Source: Fusarium oxysporum f. sp. lycopersici 4287
Lineage: Eukaryota; Ascomycota; Sordariomycetes; Hypocreales; Nectriaceae
Direction: 5' to 3'
NCBI RefSeq assembly: GCF_000149955.1
Contig: NC_030993.1
Span: 3,920,411-3,984,410 of the forward strand
DNA: 64,000 nucleotides
Below are positions 45,368-56,467 of the stretch, piece after piece (the stretch's first letter is position 1; the number at the start of each line of letters is the position of its first letter). The position numbers and the translations under genes are program-made. The notes under the pieces were generated by a model. It saw nothing but the letters and a program-made list of their open reading frames with translations. It did not search any database and was not told the origin of the DNA.

Positions 45368-46860
45368 TTGGATTATGGAGTGTTCCGTAAAGATTCTTGC
45401 TGTCGATATTTGTATTCACCTGCTTTGTAGAAATATGAAGCATGTGAAATTCATATCCCCTCAATTGCCGAAGGCTCCCGCCAGATCATTTAAGGGATAT
45501 TTGCCCAATTAGAACGCGAGAAGGAAATGTGCATAATTTCCTACCTAAGTTAGTCCACGATAGATAATCCACAGTATTTCAAGTTGCAAACCGCATGATT
45601 GCTTTTCTCAAATCCCTAAATTAACTGTTACTTCTTCTTGTTGTTACTGACCGGCGCATATGACTTTATTGACGTTCTTGGCCTTTGGCTACCTAACCCG
45701 GTGACCCTAATAAGCAATGCAATTAACAGCGCCGCCTAGACTGGGTGGCCACAGAAGTGCTTTTTGCTTGGTGCATTTTAATTAGCTATTGCCCTTATAG
45801 TAATATAATTCTAGCCTTGAGAACTCTTTAGAGATAAATTATATTAATATATTAAATATATATTCAATCTACTGTCTAATTTAATTTTTATCTTATTTAT
45901 TCATAATAGCAAACTTTCTATTTTTTAAATAGTTTTATTATATATTCCTGCTGCTACTGAAACTGAACAGATATTCGCCACCCCCTTGACCCGATCCTAC
46001 TTAACCTATTATTTTCCGGTCTTTAAACCATGCTTGGGCGCCAGATTACCGGTTTTCCAAGCTAGATAACGCGAAGACGGTATAACGGCGACGCGGGAAG
46101 CGAACATGACGCGAACACGGCGCGATTCGCCCTCGGAAGATTACAGGAAACCAACTTAGCTGCAAGGTAACGCGCATCGACAAGCTAACAAACCTTAAAT
46201 GTAACCCCAACCCTCGGAATTACACAGGAATTAAGGATGAAAATTCAAGGCGCGTAGATTTGCTGAAGGAGGGATAAGGCAATTGCAGACGGCGATTGGG
46301 CAAGGTAATGCATATATAGCTAGACATAGCATTGTAGAAAAAGAAGAATGGGAGAGAGAATAAAAGTAGAAGAAAACAAGATAGAAAAAAAAAAGAAACA
46401 AATGGAAGTAGCGTACCTGGTAAGCGGGTGCCATAGCAACTGTTGAGCTCCGACCGCTGCAGAAATGATGGCAAAGTGACATAATGTTATCGGCTGGGTG
46501 CGCAACGCTAAGGCCTTCTTGCAGCAGGCCAGGCTTTCTAGCCATCGTTTTGACACCAGCTGCCTTGAACCAACTCAAATAGATGTTACCCTTAGTGATA
46601 GTATTGAGATTAGGGCAAAACAATTAAGACTCCAAACCTTCTCCCCTCGCGCACTCATTTCCAATGTCTAGGTCCCAAATTCCCCATTTATACCAAATCT
46701 CACCCTACAATCGCGTTCAACCTAGATATTTGCCTCTAGAATATCTCTTTTATCACCGCCTTTTGCTTTGTTCCTCGTGCTACCGCTTCAAGCGTGTATC
46801 GGAACCTACTTACTGTGCTTATTGCTGTGCTTTCTGCCCCGCCAAAAGCTCCAATACACC
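45368..46860. other. Intergenic stretch with small AT-rich patch
   Basis: 45780-45950 is AT-rich and RIP-like. Overlapping minus ORFs around 46220-46623 include a Phe/Leu-rich low-complexity run derived from an A-rich tract and are not convincing genes. The last 200 bp should contain the kleisin promoter. Confidence 0.4.
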
Positions 46861-48488
46861 ATGTTCTATTCCGAGACTCTTCTCCGGAAAAGCGGGCCTC
46901 TTGCCAGCGTCTGGCTTTCGGCTACCTTCGAGCACAAGCTCTCTAAGAAACATATTCTGCGATCGAATATCGCCGATAGTATAGCGGTCATCATCACACC
47001 CAGCCAGGCGCCTATGGCCCTGCGACTAAGCAGTCAGTTACTACTTGGTGTTGTTCGAATTCACCAGCGCAAAACGCGCTACTTGCTCGATGACTGTGAT
47101 CATACTTGGGTAAGGATGAAGATGGTATATAGCATTCTCTCTTCCCTTCCAACATCATATAATAAAATGACTAGGCCTTCCGACCAAGCGTTGAGCATGA
47201 TCTTCCTGCCAGCCGACAACTTCCTGAACGCGAAACACTCACACTTCCCGATAAGGTGATACCTTACGACGGTTTCGAGCCACCCCCTACTCTGGACGTG
47301 AACTGGCTTCTGTCCCAGATAGAGGAGGTAGAAATAAGCCCAATCGAACGCAAGCGTCGCGTCAGCTTACGTGACATATACTTACCAGAAGAATTTAGTC
47401 CTAGTCCTGACCTTGGCTCGCATGAGGAAGTGTTAGAGCCCATGGAAGGCCTTGATCTTGAACTAGATTTTGGTATTGAGCTAGGCCGAGAAGCGCCAGC
47501 TCCTCGCCCAATTCAGGAGGAAATGGCTAGCGAGCTAGAAGCCATGCCGCCCGAGAAAGAGGGCGCTGAGCGCGAACCATCTCTCGAACTAGGGTTAGCC
47601 GGGATTCCGATAGGTGGTGAGGAATTCGAGTTCCACCCGGCCGACATCAGTCGCGCTCGAATCACCGAATCCCCTCTCTCTGAGATCGACGAAGCACTTG
47701 CTCAGGAGGTCGAGGCCGAGTATGACGCGATCCGCCAAGCTGAACTCCACGAGCCTGAAGAAGAACACGTTGTTATGCGGCGGCCTGAGCAACGCACCAA
47801 GAGACAGAAAGTTTTGGTCCCCGATGAGGAGATTACTCTATCCAGTGCCCAAATTCGGGAGCAGCAAGCTAACCGTGACAACATTACTAAACCTACGGCA
47901 TTCCTCCCTCGGGACCCTTTCTTGGCCACTTTGTTAGATATGCAAAAAAGCGGTGGTTTCATTTCCTCTATTATGATGGAAGGACGAAGCTCCACGTGGG
48001 CACCCGAACTAAGAGGGATGCTCTCTCTAGATGCTATCCAAGCATCAAGAGAGCTAAAGCGGAAGCGCCCCATTGAAGTCCCTGAAGTTGGGCCCGAATA
48101 CGGCGTTTCAAAGTCACCACGTCTAGAACTTGGCGACGAGACCATGGCCGGTGAAGAAACGACTTTGGAGATCCCCACCTTCGAGGAGATCACTGCCCCT
48201 CTGTCTTCCCCCGCCGAACAACCCCCTATCTCGATAGCTACCGAGCACGCCATCCACATTCTGCGAGACCAATTTGGCCCTGAAGATGCGAGCAGTCCCG
48301 GCAGGAGAGCGACCGCGTCTGTCGTCTTCCAAGATCTGCTCCCCGAGCATCGGACCACCAAAGCCGAGGCTACTAAAATGTTCTTTGAGTGCCTGGTGCT
48401 TGCCACTAAGAATGCGATCAAGGTTGAGCAGGGCCCAGGGCTGGGAGATGATATCCGGGTGTGGGCGAAGGAAGGTCTTTGGAGATGA
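46861..48488 (+). CDS. Rad21/Scc1-type cohesin kleisin subunit
   Basis: Two exons (46861-47124 and 47175-48488; 50-bp intron ending CTAG) encode 525 aa. The N-terminal Rad21/Rec8 domain that binds Smc3 is clear: MFYSETLLRKSGPLASVWLS, KLSKKHILRSNI, PMALRLSSQLLLGVVRI, RKTRYLLDDC. After the splice, FRPSVEHDLP and LTLPDKVIPYDGFEPPP continue the standard layout. The middle is acidic (Glu-rich, about 120-280). The C-terminal winged helix that binds Smc1 is present (VVFQDLLPEHRTTKAEATKM, FFECLVLATKNAIKVEQ). It is shorter than the fungal Rad21 proteins I know and diverged at normally conserved N-terminal positions, so it could be an accessory paralogue. No disabling mutation seen. Confidence 0.85.
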
Positions 48489-48639
48489 GCCAAGTGATAT
48501 GTGAGCGGCGAGACATCGCACCCATCGGAGCAGTCTCCCATACTGTTAAAATACAAAGACTACCCAAGGTTAGGCATTTTTCACACAGCCGTAAGCAGCG
48601 GTCAGGACGAAACAAAGACCACAGGAGAAAATAAAACAC

Positions 48640-49190
48640 ATTTTTAATCTTATTAAGTTTATATTATCTATTTAATCAAGTTAATTAGTAGTTAAGATAC
48701 TTACTTTATTTCCTTTATTATTACTTAAGTCTATATAATAAGCAAATTATATAAATAAGTAAATTATATAAAAATCTTAAACTTTTTGAGATAAAATATC
48801 TTTAATTAATTAAAGTAAGTTATTATACTTATTTCTAAAGGCCTTAATACTCTTTTAATACGCTTTTATATTATAAGTCCTATTATATAAAGCATATTAT
48901 ATAGTTTTATAACTTATTATAGTTTTAATTTAAGGTCTGCCTTATAGCCCTAAAGTATATATTATATATAAGCTTACTATTAAGTAGGATTTATATTAAT
49001 TAATTAACTAAATAGTATTAATATAAGTTATAGGACTTTTATATAATTTACTTATTTATATAACTTACTTATTATATATATTAGTTTTAATATTTTAACT
49101 GTCTATTAAAATAATTCTCTTTTCTCTAAGGTCTTTATTAATAGGGAGGAATGTTACTAGCTATAATAGTAATTCCTCTTGCTTAGATTG
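48640..49190. repeat. AT-rich island (RIP-like) containing an inverted-repeat unit
   Basis: Strong AT bias between the kleisin gene and the GNAT gene, without ORFs. It encloses the 346-bp inverted-repeat structure listed separately. Confidence 0.65.
48733..49078. mobile_element. Decayed MITE-like unit with about 44-bp terminal inverted repeats
   Basis: The left arm at 48733-48776 is nearly the exact reverse complement of 49034-49078. Both contain ATAATAAG, TTATATAAATAAGTAAATTATATAAAA split by single mismatches, and end in A(A/G)TC. Long arms flanking about 260 bp with no ORF suggest a foldback or MITE-type element. Low complexity limits certainty, and no clear target-site duplication can be picked out in the AT-rich surroundings. 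Confidence 0.5.
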
Positions 49191-49601
49191 AGGGTTAATA
49201 ACTATAATAACAGCTGCTGTCAGATTCGGCCAAAAGGCGTCACTCACTTCTCGACCAACCTAAATATTAACGAGACTGGCTCTCTGGCTAAGTGTCGGGA
49301 AAACCGCGGGTCGTATCAGTCGGACCGTAATTCTCCGAATAACATCTCCCCTGTCTGAAGCTAGGACAGGCCTTTCATAAAAGGGGCTCGCTTTAGATAA
49401 TAACCTAGAAAATACAACGCTTAATGAAAACCTCCTTCTATGCTTAATTCTGCCATATAGCTAATCGTTATACTAAATAATAACTAAAATCATTATTAAC
49501 TAATCGTGCTCTAGCATTATTTCTAAGAAAGCTCGATTTAAATCATCCAATATCCGACCTAGCTCTTAACAGCGTTTCATTATTTCAATATCATCGAGAC
49601 A

Positions 49602-50435
49602 ATGTCTGAGCCCAGGAGTTCGGAGCCTAAAGTCCGACTTCACCGGAAAGGCATGCACCTATTCACATTAAACGAAACGGGGCGTTAACCAGCGACACAG
49701 ACAACGTCGAAGCGTGGCATCGCGCTCATGAGATTGCTGTCCCGGCATTCCGTAGCGATCCGTTGTTCGCATGGATGTTCATGGAGCACAAAGACGATGA
49801 CGAGCGAATGGAGCGCCTCCAAGTCTTTCTCAGACCTGTTATCAAATCTGCTCCCATATGCGGCGGATACATCCTCGATGCCATGGACTGGGGTTCCATG
49901 ATGGTTGTCTCAGAACCGGGACAGAATTATGACGGTGTGAGATCTATTATCTTGTCTGGTGGTATCCCAGCGACCTTGTCTGGAGGGTTGAAACCAACCC
50001 ATGTATGTAGCTGCATCCTGTCTATTACTATCACGATACCTCATTTTGTGTCAGCGCCTCCTCATCCAATACCTCAAGTATGTCGACAAGATCAAGCTTA
50101 AGGTCCTCCCCAAGTCACGTATCCGTGATTGCTTCTATGTCCTACTCACAGCAACCGAGGCCTCACGCCGCAAGCAAGGTCTCCTGAGCGCCCTGATACA
50201 GTACTTGATGGAAGAGGCGCGCAGGGTTGCTAAGCCAGTATGGCTTGAGGCTACCTCCCGGTACTCAATGAATCAGTTTCTACGGCATGGTTTCGAGCTG
50301 GTAGAAGATATTAAGGTGGGTGAGGGCAAAGTGAATAGCCAGGGGAAGAAGGAGGCCGGCGGCGATGGGGTTCTGATCGCTTGTATGATCTGGTGGCCAG
50401 AAAAAATGAAGGAGACGTTTGCAAACAAGAGTTAA
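49602..50435 (+). CDS. GNAT-family N-acetyltransferase, single frameshift near 5' end
   Basis: Exons 49602-50002 and 50055-50435. The N-terminal part (ALTSDTDNVEAWHRAHEIA, then DPLFAWMF) and the C-terminal core (DCFYVLLTATEASRRKQGLL for the acetyl-CoA loop, then ARRVAKPVWLEATS and FLRHGFELVEDI) resemble the fungal GNAT group that acetylates small molecules or peptides. The acetyl-CoA signature R-x-x-G-x-G/A is present as RRKQGL. From ATG 49602 the frame runs into TAA immediately after a GGGG run (49679-49682). One additional G would join MSEPRSSEPK to the downstream frame without a stop. Either a real 1-bp deletion or a homopolymer sequencing error. The substrate is unknown. Confidence 0.75.
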
Positions 50436-50835
50436 AGGACTCTAAAAATTGTTGGACATTACATAATGGTAGTATAGTATCAGCTCTGATGCCGGCCTTA
50501 CTCGATCAGACGCCAACGTACGCTACCCTAGTTAATATTTCCAGCTTCTTGAGAGCGAGCTAGGAAACCAAGAATGCCGATGACAGCAGGCTAGGAAGAA
50601 CAAGCTAGGAAAGATTAGCACGTCCAAACGAGTATCCCACATCTCTGGTGACTGTTAGGTTAATTACTTACTTTTTTTTATTTCTTTTATTTTTTATTTT
50701 TGGACAGATTGAATCTAGCATAGATTCTCAACTTCCTAGCTGAGAAATCTAATATTAGAGATTCTAGAAAGACTATTTGATTGCTGATGGACTGGTTTAG
50801 TCGAGTTTACAGTGCGTTTGAGGAGAAGGTCCTAT

Positions 50836-51300
50836 TCAAGAGGGGTGACTAGGTATAGGCGAGGTAGCAACGATTTGACTTTTCCTGTAGCAATCGTGCA
50901 GACCGTATCCGTAGTGTCTGTCGCCCGCATTGACAGGTGCCCTTCTGCTCAATAATAACCAAATAGTTCTGCCATTTGCACGGATTGCAGCTGTACGTAG
51001 AGCACTTCCGCCTTCTGATATTTGCACCTCTATCCGCTTACAAGATGGTTTTGGCACTGATTGAGCATTTCCGAGTATAGCTGCCAGCCGAGGGCTTGCA
51101 ATTGCCCTCATTAATAGCGTCCCAGTATTCATCACTCTCGCCTTGAAATGCCTCCAGCTCATACATCCACCACTCAATCATGGGTTGAATGGTATTTAGG
51201 CGGTTTCTGATATCACTCTCCTCGTCTATCAGAATACCGATTTCACGGGATCCTTTTTGACGACGCTGTGCGACCCATTTGCGTCGGCAATGATAGTGTC
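50836..51300 (-). pseudogene. Decayed coding segment, unknown family
   Basis: On the minus strand about 51300-51050 reads as a plausible hydrophilic protein (for example LNTIQPMIEWWMYELEAF and YWDAINEGNCKPSAGSY). It then passes into frames with stops (50836-51177 remains open in another frame). No start, splice sites or family could be identified. Possibly the fossil of a fungal-specific gene extending upstream to about 51910. Confidence 0.3.
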
Positions 51301-51322
51301 ACAGTCTTCCTGCACGTGGTCT

Positions 51323-51349
51323 AGCGGAGAGATCTAGCATCTCTCCGCT
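51323..51349. other. Perfect 11-bp hairpin
   Basis: AGCGGAGAGAT and its exact inverse ATCTCTCCGCT separated by 5 bases. No T-tract follows, and there is no adjacent gene end to make it an obvious terminator. Confidence 0.5.
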
Positions 51350-52082
51350 GCTTGAGACACGCATGCTCATCGAGGCAACAATCCGCATTGTCTTGTATGT
51401 TATGCCATAGTTTCTTTGTCATTTTAAGAAAGAGCTTCAGCTATAGCACCCATGTCCTACTTGAGAAGCAATCCAAAGGACAGAACAGTACTGTCAGTCT
51501 ATCTATCGTAAGCAGCAAAGAGTCCACATAAAGCCTCAAGATGGCGGTTAATGAAGAAGCCCAGCTAGGTCAGGATATCCAGCCACACATCGTCTGGTCG
51601 TAGGATCAGGTAGGAGTAGTGATTGTACGCTTTAAGCACACCAGAACAAACCCGTTAGTCAATTTGGTAATGTCGTCTTCAAAGTCATCAAATGATAATT
51701 GGGTAATGGATTTGGCTTTAGCGTCCCCCTTAGGACATATGTCCATATATTGGAACCGCCAGTCAGTTCTTGCAAAATCACATTTTCGTATAGGCCTAGG
51801 GTGGCTTCTCGACGGTCCGACCATAAGGGGCATTTTTATAATCAGTCTCTGTCTGCCGCTATTCTCATTTCGAGGACGAAGCTGACTAATCTGCAGGTCG
51901 CCACGATGGTTCACAATGGCGTACAGTCAGGCCAGTAGTGCGTCGCGCACGGCGGTTTTGTCGCGTTTAATATGCTGAAAAGGGTAGAGGGCCAGATCTA
52001 TTAAGTTGAATTTTTATTTCTGCATCAAGTCCTTGCATGAAGCGGTATTAGAGAAATAGATTGCCTGTTTTCGAATCTCTCC

Positions 52083-52103
52083 GAGAGGGGAGAAACCCCT
52101 CTC
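52083..52103. other. Perfect 8-bp GC-rich hairpin
   Basis: GAGAGGGG, a 5-base loop, then CCCCTCTC. Isolated in noncoding DNA; function unknown. Confidence 0.45.
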
Positions 52104-53117
52104 TTGAATGCAAGAATAAGAATGTCCTAAGAAAGGTAGAGCCCATTCATGTCAGTGCAGTAGCAGTGTCTTGGTAAAACAAACCTTGTCCCTCGTGGGT
52201 CTCTGGATATCAACACCGGGTAGCAAGGAAAACATCTCGGAGGACACAATAGAGACCAAAGACAAGAAATGAGCTCTTAGGTGCTAGATTAACTATTAAG
52301 TATAAGAACGAACCTCATCTTGATTGGACATGAGCCTTCCGTATCTTACAATTCCCAGCCGCCAATTTAATTAAGAAGTTAAATGCGCGATTAGGCAACA
52401 CTGGACAAAGCTGGGTTCTATCAGCAGAAGTCTTTAACTCTGCAGTGGACCTAGCAACCTGTAACAAGATGGGATTGTATAGAATATTTCTCTCAAAATC
52501 TCTTCAACTTATGCAAGGAGTCAAAATCTGAGACGCCAGGTCCCTATGTACAACGTTCTACAATCTTTTGGTATCTCTAGCCTATTTGTCGCCATTGCTT
52601 CTCTGCAGCCCGCACATGGCTAGGAAGCATATTACACTGGGGAGCGGTTCCACCAAGTAAGCATGATTTACCCGAGATAGCAGGGGTATTATATTAAGGG
52701 TTAAAAGAGACGACTACGATTCACGGGCTCGCCTTTCAAGGGTCTATTAAGTGGACAGCTTCTGTGCTTTTCCTGACAATTGGCGTGATAGAGGCCACGC
52801 GTTTAGTTACACCAACTGCAAGCCCACGATACTCGTGAATCATGAACATAAACATTTATTACGGCTGCACGCAAACATGACCCATTTCAGGCGAATTTTG
52901 CCTAGTTCTATCTTGCCTATGAGTATATGGCGCATGCCATCATGCTGGCATGGAGTCAAACACGGTTATTCTTCACTTTTGCCTCCTGACATTCGAGTTA
53001 TCTGATCAACATATAAGTGGGATTAGTGGTGTATAAATATGCACCATGCTACAACTTCGGAACCTCATCGCAAGCCTCACGATAGGTTAATTCACCTTCA
53101 GGGGTGTAACTACCCAG

Positions 53118-54765
53118 TTGAACGTTCGCATTCCGCTTACCAAGGAGTTCGACAATTTTGCGACAGAGACATTGGATAATTGGAAAGTCCCTGGTTTATC
53201 CATTGCTGTTGATTGATGGCAACGAAGCCTTCGCAAAGGTATGCGCTTGACTCCCCTACGCTCTGCATCATCGACTTAATTGCATGAGTAAGGGCGATAC
53301 TAATGCGATATAGGGATACGGCTTTGCGGCATTGCCTGATAAGCCAGTCAAACCGGAAACGCTTTGGTACACCGCTTCGACTACAAAGGCACAGACGTCT
53401 CCTACTCTAGCCCACCTGATCGACTCTGGAAAGTACCCGGCTCTCGCCAACGGTTGGTCGACGACAATCTCCACAATCATTCATGACGATTTCGTGCTTC
53501 AGGGCTTGTAGGCAACGGAGCATATCACCCTGGACGATGCTATAAGCCATCGCACGGGGATGGCAGCTCACGATAAAACCTACGAGGGGCTAGTGAAAGG
53601 AAAGAAAGCCAAGTCTAAAGATATTGTCCACAACTTAAGGAATCTACCTTTAACCACCGAACCATGGGTCAAGTACTCTTATACGAATTTGATGTATACC
53701 ACAATCTCACATGTTATTAAGATTATCACAGGAAAATGGCTTAGAGACGTGCTGAAAGAGCTGATCTGGGTGCCGCTGGATATGGACTCAACCCTTTTCG
53801 ATCTCCAAGACGCAAGCCATGCCCCTAATCAACTTGCTTCGGGTTACTATTGGGACATAAAGGAAGGAAAATACGGTGAGGTTCCTTTCATAAACGTTAC
53901 TCAGCTCAGCGGCGCCGGGGCAATTTTCTCAAATGTCCTCGACTTCGCTAAGTGGGTAAAATGCCTACTTCACGAGGCAGCTCCATTCTTCAAAGAGGTA
54001 CACAGAGATATAAAGTCTTCAAGAATGATTGAACCCACGCAGCTGGATGAACCCAGCGACATGGTGACATATGGACTCGGCTGGCACCACAGCCTCTTTA
54101 AGGGGCATGTTATATATACTCACAGCGGAGGGGTGCACATCTATGGAGCCCAAGTCTATTGGTTACCTAGTATCAGGTATGGCGTCGTTGCGTTCGCGAA
54201 CACGGTCCTTACCTCAAATGCCGTGGAGGAAATCCTGACATGGAACTTGATCCAGGACCGACTTAAAATCCCAGAAAACGAGCGTTCTGATGTCAAGTCT
54301 AAGTCCGACACGCCTTCCACTGTCCTACGAAATGTTTACTAATTAAGAGAGATGTAAAAAGATGATGAAGGAATTAGACCCTCCTGCAGATGAGGCTGTT
54401 GATATTCTCTACCCTGAGCGTCCTCAGCCGCCGTTGCCGCCTACTCTGAACATTACGGAGTTGGAGGGCATATCCTACCAGGGTATGGACGGATTACGTT
54501 ACGGGAAGAACCTCACCCTGGTGGATCAGGTGAGAAAGTTTTTGTCGCAGACCGCCACGACATGACGTGGAAGCACCAGATGAGGCTGCATCACGTTTCC
54601 GGTGACTATTGGATTATCTACCTGCCTGTTTTGGAGAATCCAGGGTATATAGTCGAGTTCGTGGCTGGGGAGTTCAAGATCGGGAGTAATGGAATGGTGG
54701 CTGGACTGCAGGGGGGAACGAATAGGCAATTATTGGCTGTTATTAGCTGTAACGTGGCATGTTGA
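53118..54765 (+). pseudogene. Beta-lactamase-family serine hydrolase pseudogene
   Basis: Remains of a class C beta-lactamase/esterase-like protein. Family motifs survive: VPGLSIAV near the N-terminus, the nucleophile S-x-x-K in YTASTTKAQT, SHRTGMAAHDKTYEG, the Y-x-N motif in YSYTN, and HSGG in IYTHSGGVHIYG. A C-terminal domain follows (YPERPQPPLPPTLNITELEG; DMTWKHQMRLHHVSGDYW). Lesions: one extra base at about 53211, before the intron at 53239-53313; in-frame TAG at 53509-53511; stop and frame change around 54340-54360; another frame change near 54530. At least four independent lesions mean a long-dead gene. The native product would have been an intracellular serine hydrolase or esterase. Confidence 0.85.
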
Positions 54766-56467
54766 CCCGCATACTTTGTTAGTATCATATTGTCCTCCGG
54801 CAGACTGGCCGGCTCCGCGGAGATCCCTTAATCATGGGTAGATGGTATACTACCAATTTGACCTTGAAGAAGGAAACATCGTACTGTATTACAAGTATCA
54901 ACCATAGTCGAGACTTGTTTCTCTCCTTATATATTATATACCCATTTGTTGTTTTATAACTTGTAACAGAAAGTGTAGATGAAGTGGCAAAAGAAAATAT
55001 TTTCTCGACCGATATTGCCTAACTATTTTTAAACTAGTACTGCCTAAAATGCAAAGCTGCAGTAATGAAAAACTAGTTATGCACTTTGCAAGCCATATTT
55101 CTTATTACCTTTGTTGAGCTGAGGTGATGATCTGCAAGTTTGCAAGGGCAGCTCAATAACTGTCGTCTGTTCGAACGAGTCTTGAATGTTACTCATGGAC
55201 CGATTCATTCTTGTTGACATGAGAGTGCGGCAGGGGATCTCTTTCTGTCGTTGTAGTCTGATGGTTGTTGAAAATGTACATGTCTGCGGTTGACAATTCT
55301 TCCAAGTTGGGCTTTGATTGCAACAGCGTGTTCGCAATCACAGAAATACACGATCCCAAGGAATCATTAGTGCGAGCGCAGATTGTCGTCAACAAGTACT
55401 TGCATGCAAGATGCAGAGGCTTAGCAAGGTGATGTTAGGGGCCCAACAAAAGAAAGGTCGCCCAGCAATGGAATGTTCGAGTTTACTCACTCCACGACAG
55501 CCGCAGCTGACGCCACTGGAGAACCTACCAGCCAGTTGGTGGAGGTGTGGGGTAAATGTGGCGAGCCTGGGACTGGTTTAGCCTAGAGAGTGGGCAGCAT
55601 CGATGTAGGTTAAATACAACTGATTACTTGTTATGACACGATTCTCCGTGTGCAGACGGCATTGCTCTAGTCCAAACACATTCAAAACAAGCTTGTGGAG
55701 AAACCCGACGCATAAAGATTGGACCCCTTAGTTGTGTGGAACCCTAGCAACAACCAGAAAGCGGGAATTTCGCTCTTTAGTTGTACAGTACGGAACCATT
55801 TTATACATTTGCGACCCTTGTAACTTGTATTTTGTTTCTAGATGGGCTTGGCCCATCCCTCGTAACGGAGCCTGTCACAGGAGTAATCTGATTGGTTATT
55901 TCTGAGTTACGCCGAGATTACGAAGATTGGTGTCCATCTGTCTCATACCTTATGCACAGTCATCGCGGCTTGTTAGACGGGACGTTAGCGAGACAAAATT
56001 TGACATCCCGTTGCCGTTTCTGCAGGTATGGTGTGCATTCTCGGTTCTCGGTTTGTTGGGACTCCCCGACTGTCATAAAGTCAAATAAGACATCGGTTTC
56101 TTAGAGTGCAGATCTCGTTAAAGCTAGTCTTAACCCCGGTCGTCTAAGATTGCGATATATCGGCCACGAACATAATATTAAAATGATGGTGTATTGGGAG
56201 GAGTCAAGGCCTTTGGATGTCTCCCCAAGGGCTTAAGGAACGGGATTTGAGGCATGTCGAATTTACACACCCTCCCTTGTGCATATTTCTTGGAGGCTTG
56301 GGACATGGAGGATACTAGTAGTCTACCATCGCCATGCAGGTGGCTTTACAAGTTTGGGAGAAGAGGGATACACTCGCACAAAGGCAGAACAAGAAAAATA
56401 GGATATTTAGTACCTCCTGCCCCGCCTGCCATCCTTTTTCAGTCGACTTTCCGCCTCCTCATACACA
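54766..56467. other. Intergenic stretch without recognisable gene
   Basis: About 1.7 kb. Overlapping small minus ORFs at 55077-55395 and a plus ORF at 55318-55581 were examined without finding any family match. Confidence 0.4.

Larger units (their letters stand above)
50436..53117. other. Gene-poor region with decayed coding traces and hairpins
   Basis: About 2.7 kb without an intact gene. Minus-strand traces of coding character lie at 50836-51330 and perhaps 51606-51914. Hairpins are at 51323-51349 and 52083-52103. Other short ORFs (52751-53005) are unrecognised. Confidence 0.45.

Noticed and set aside
46220..46623. Phe/Leu-rich minus ORFs before the kleisin gene
   Set aside because: Low-complexity translation of an A-rich tract; no start context, conservation or splice support.
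47702..48556. 284-aa minus ORF opposite the kleisin
   Set aside because: Antisense to an exon with clear Rad21 similarity; no family match of its own.
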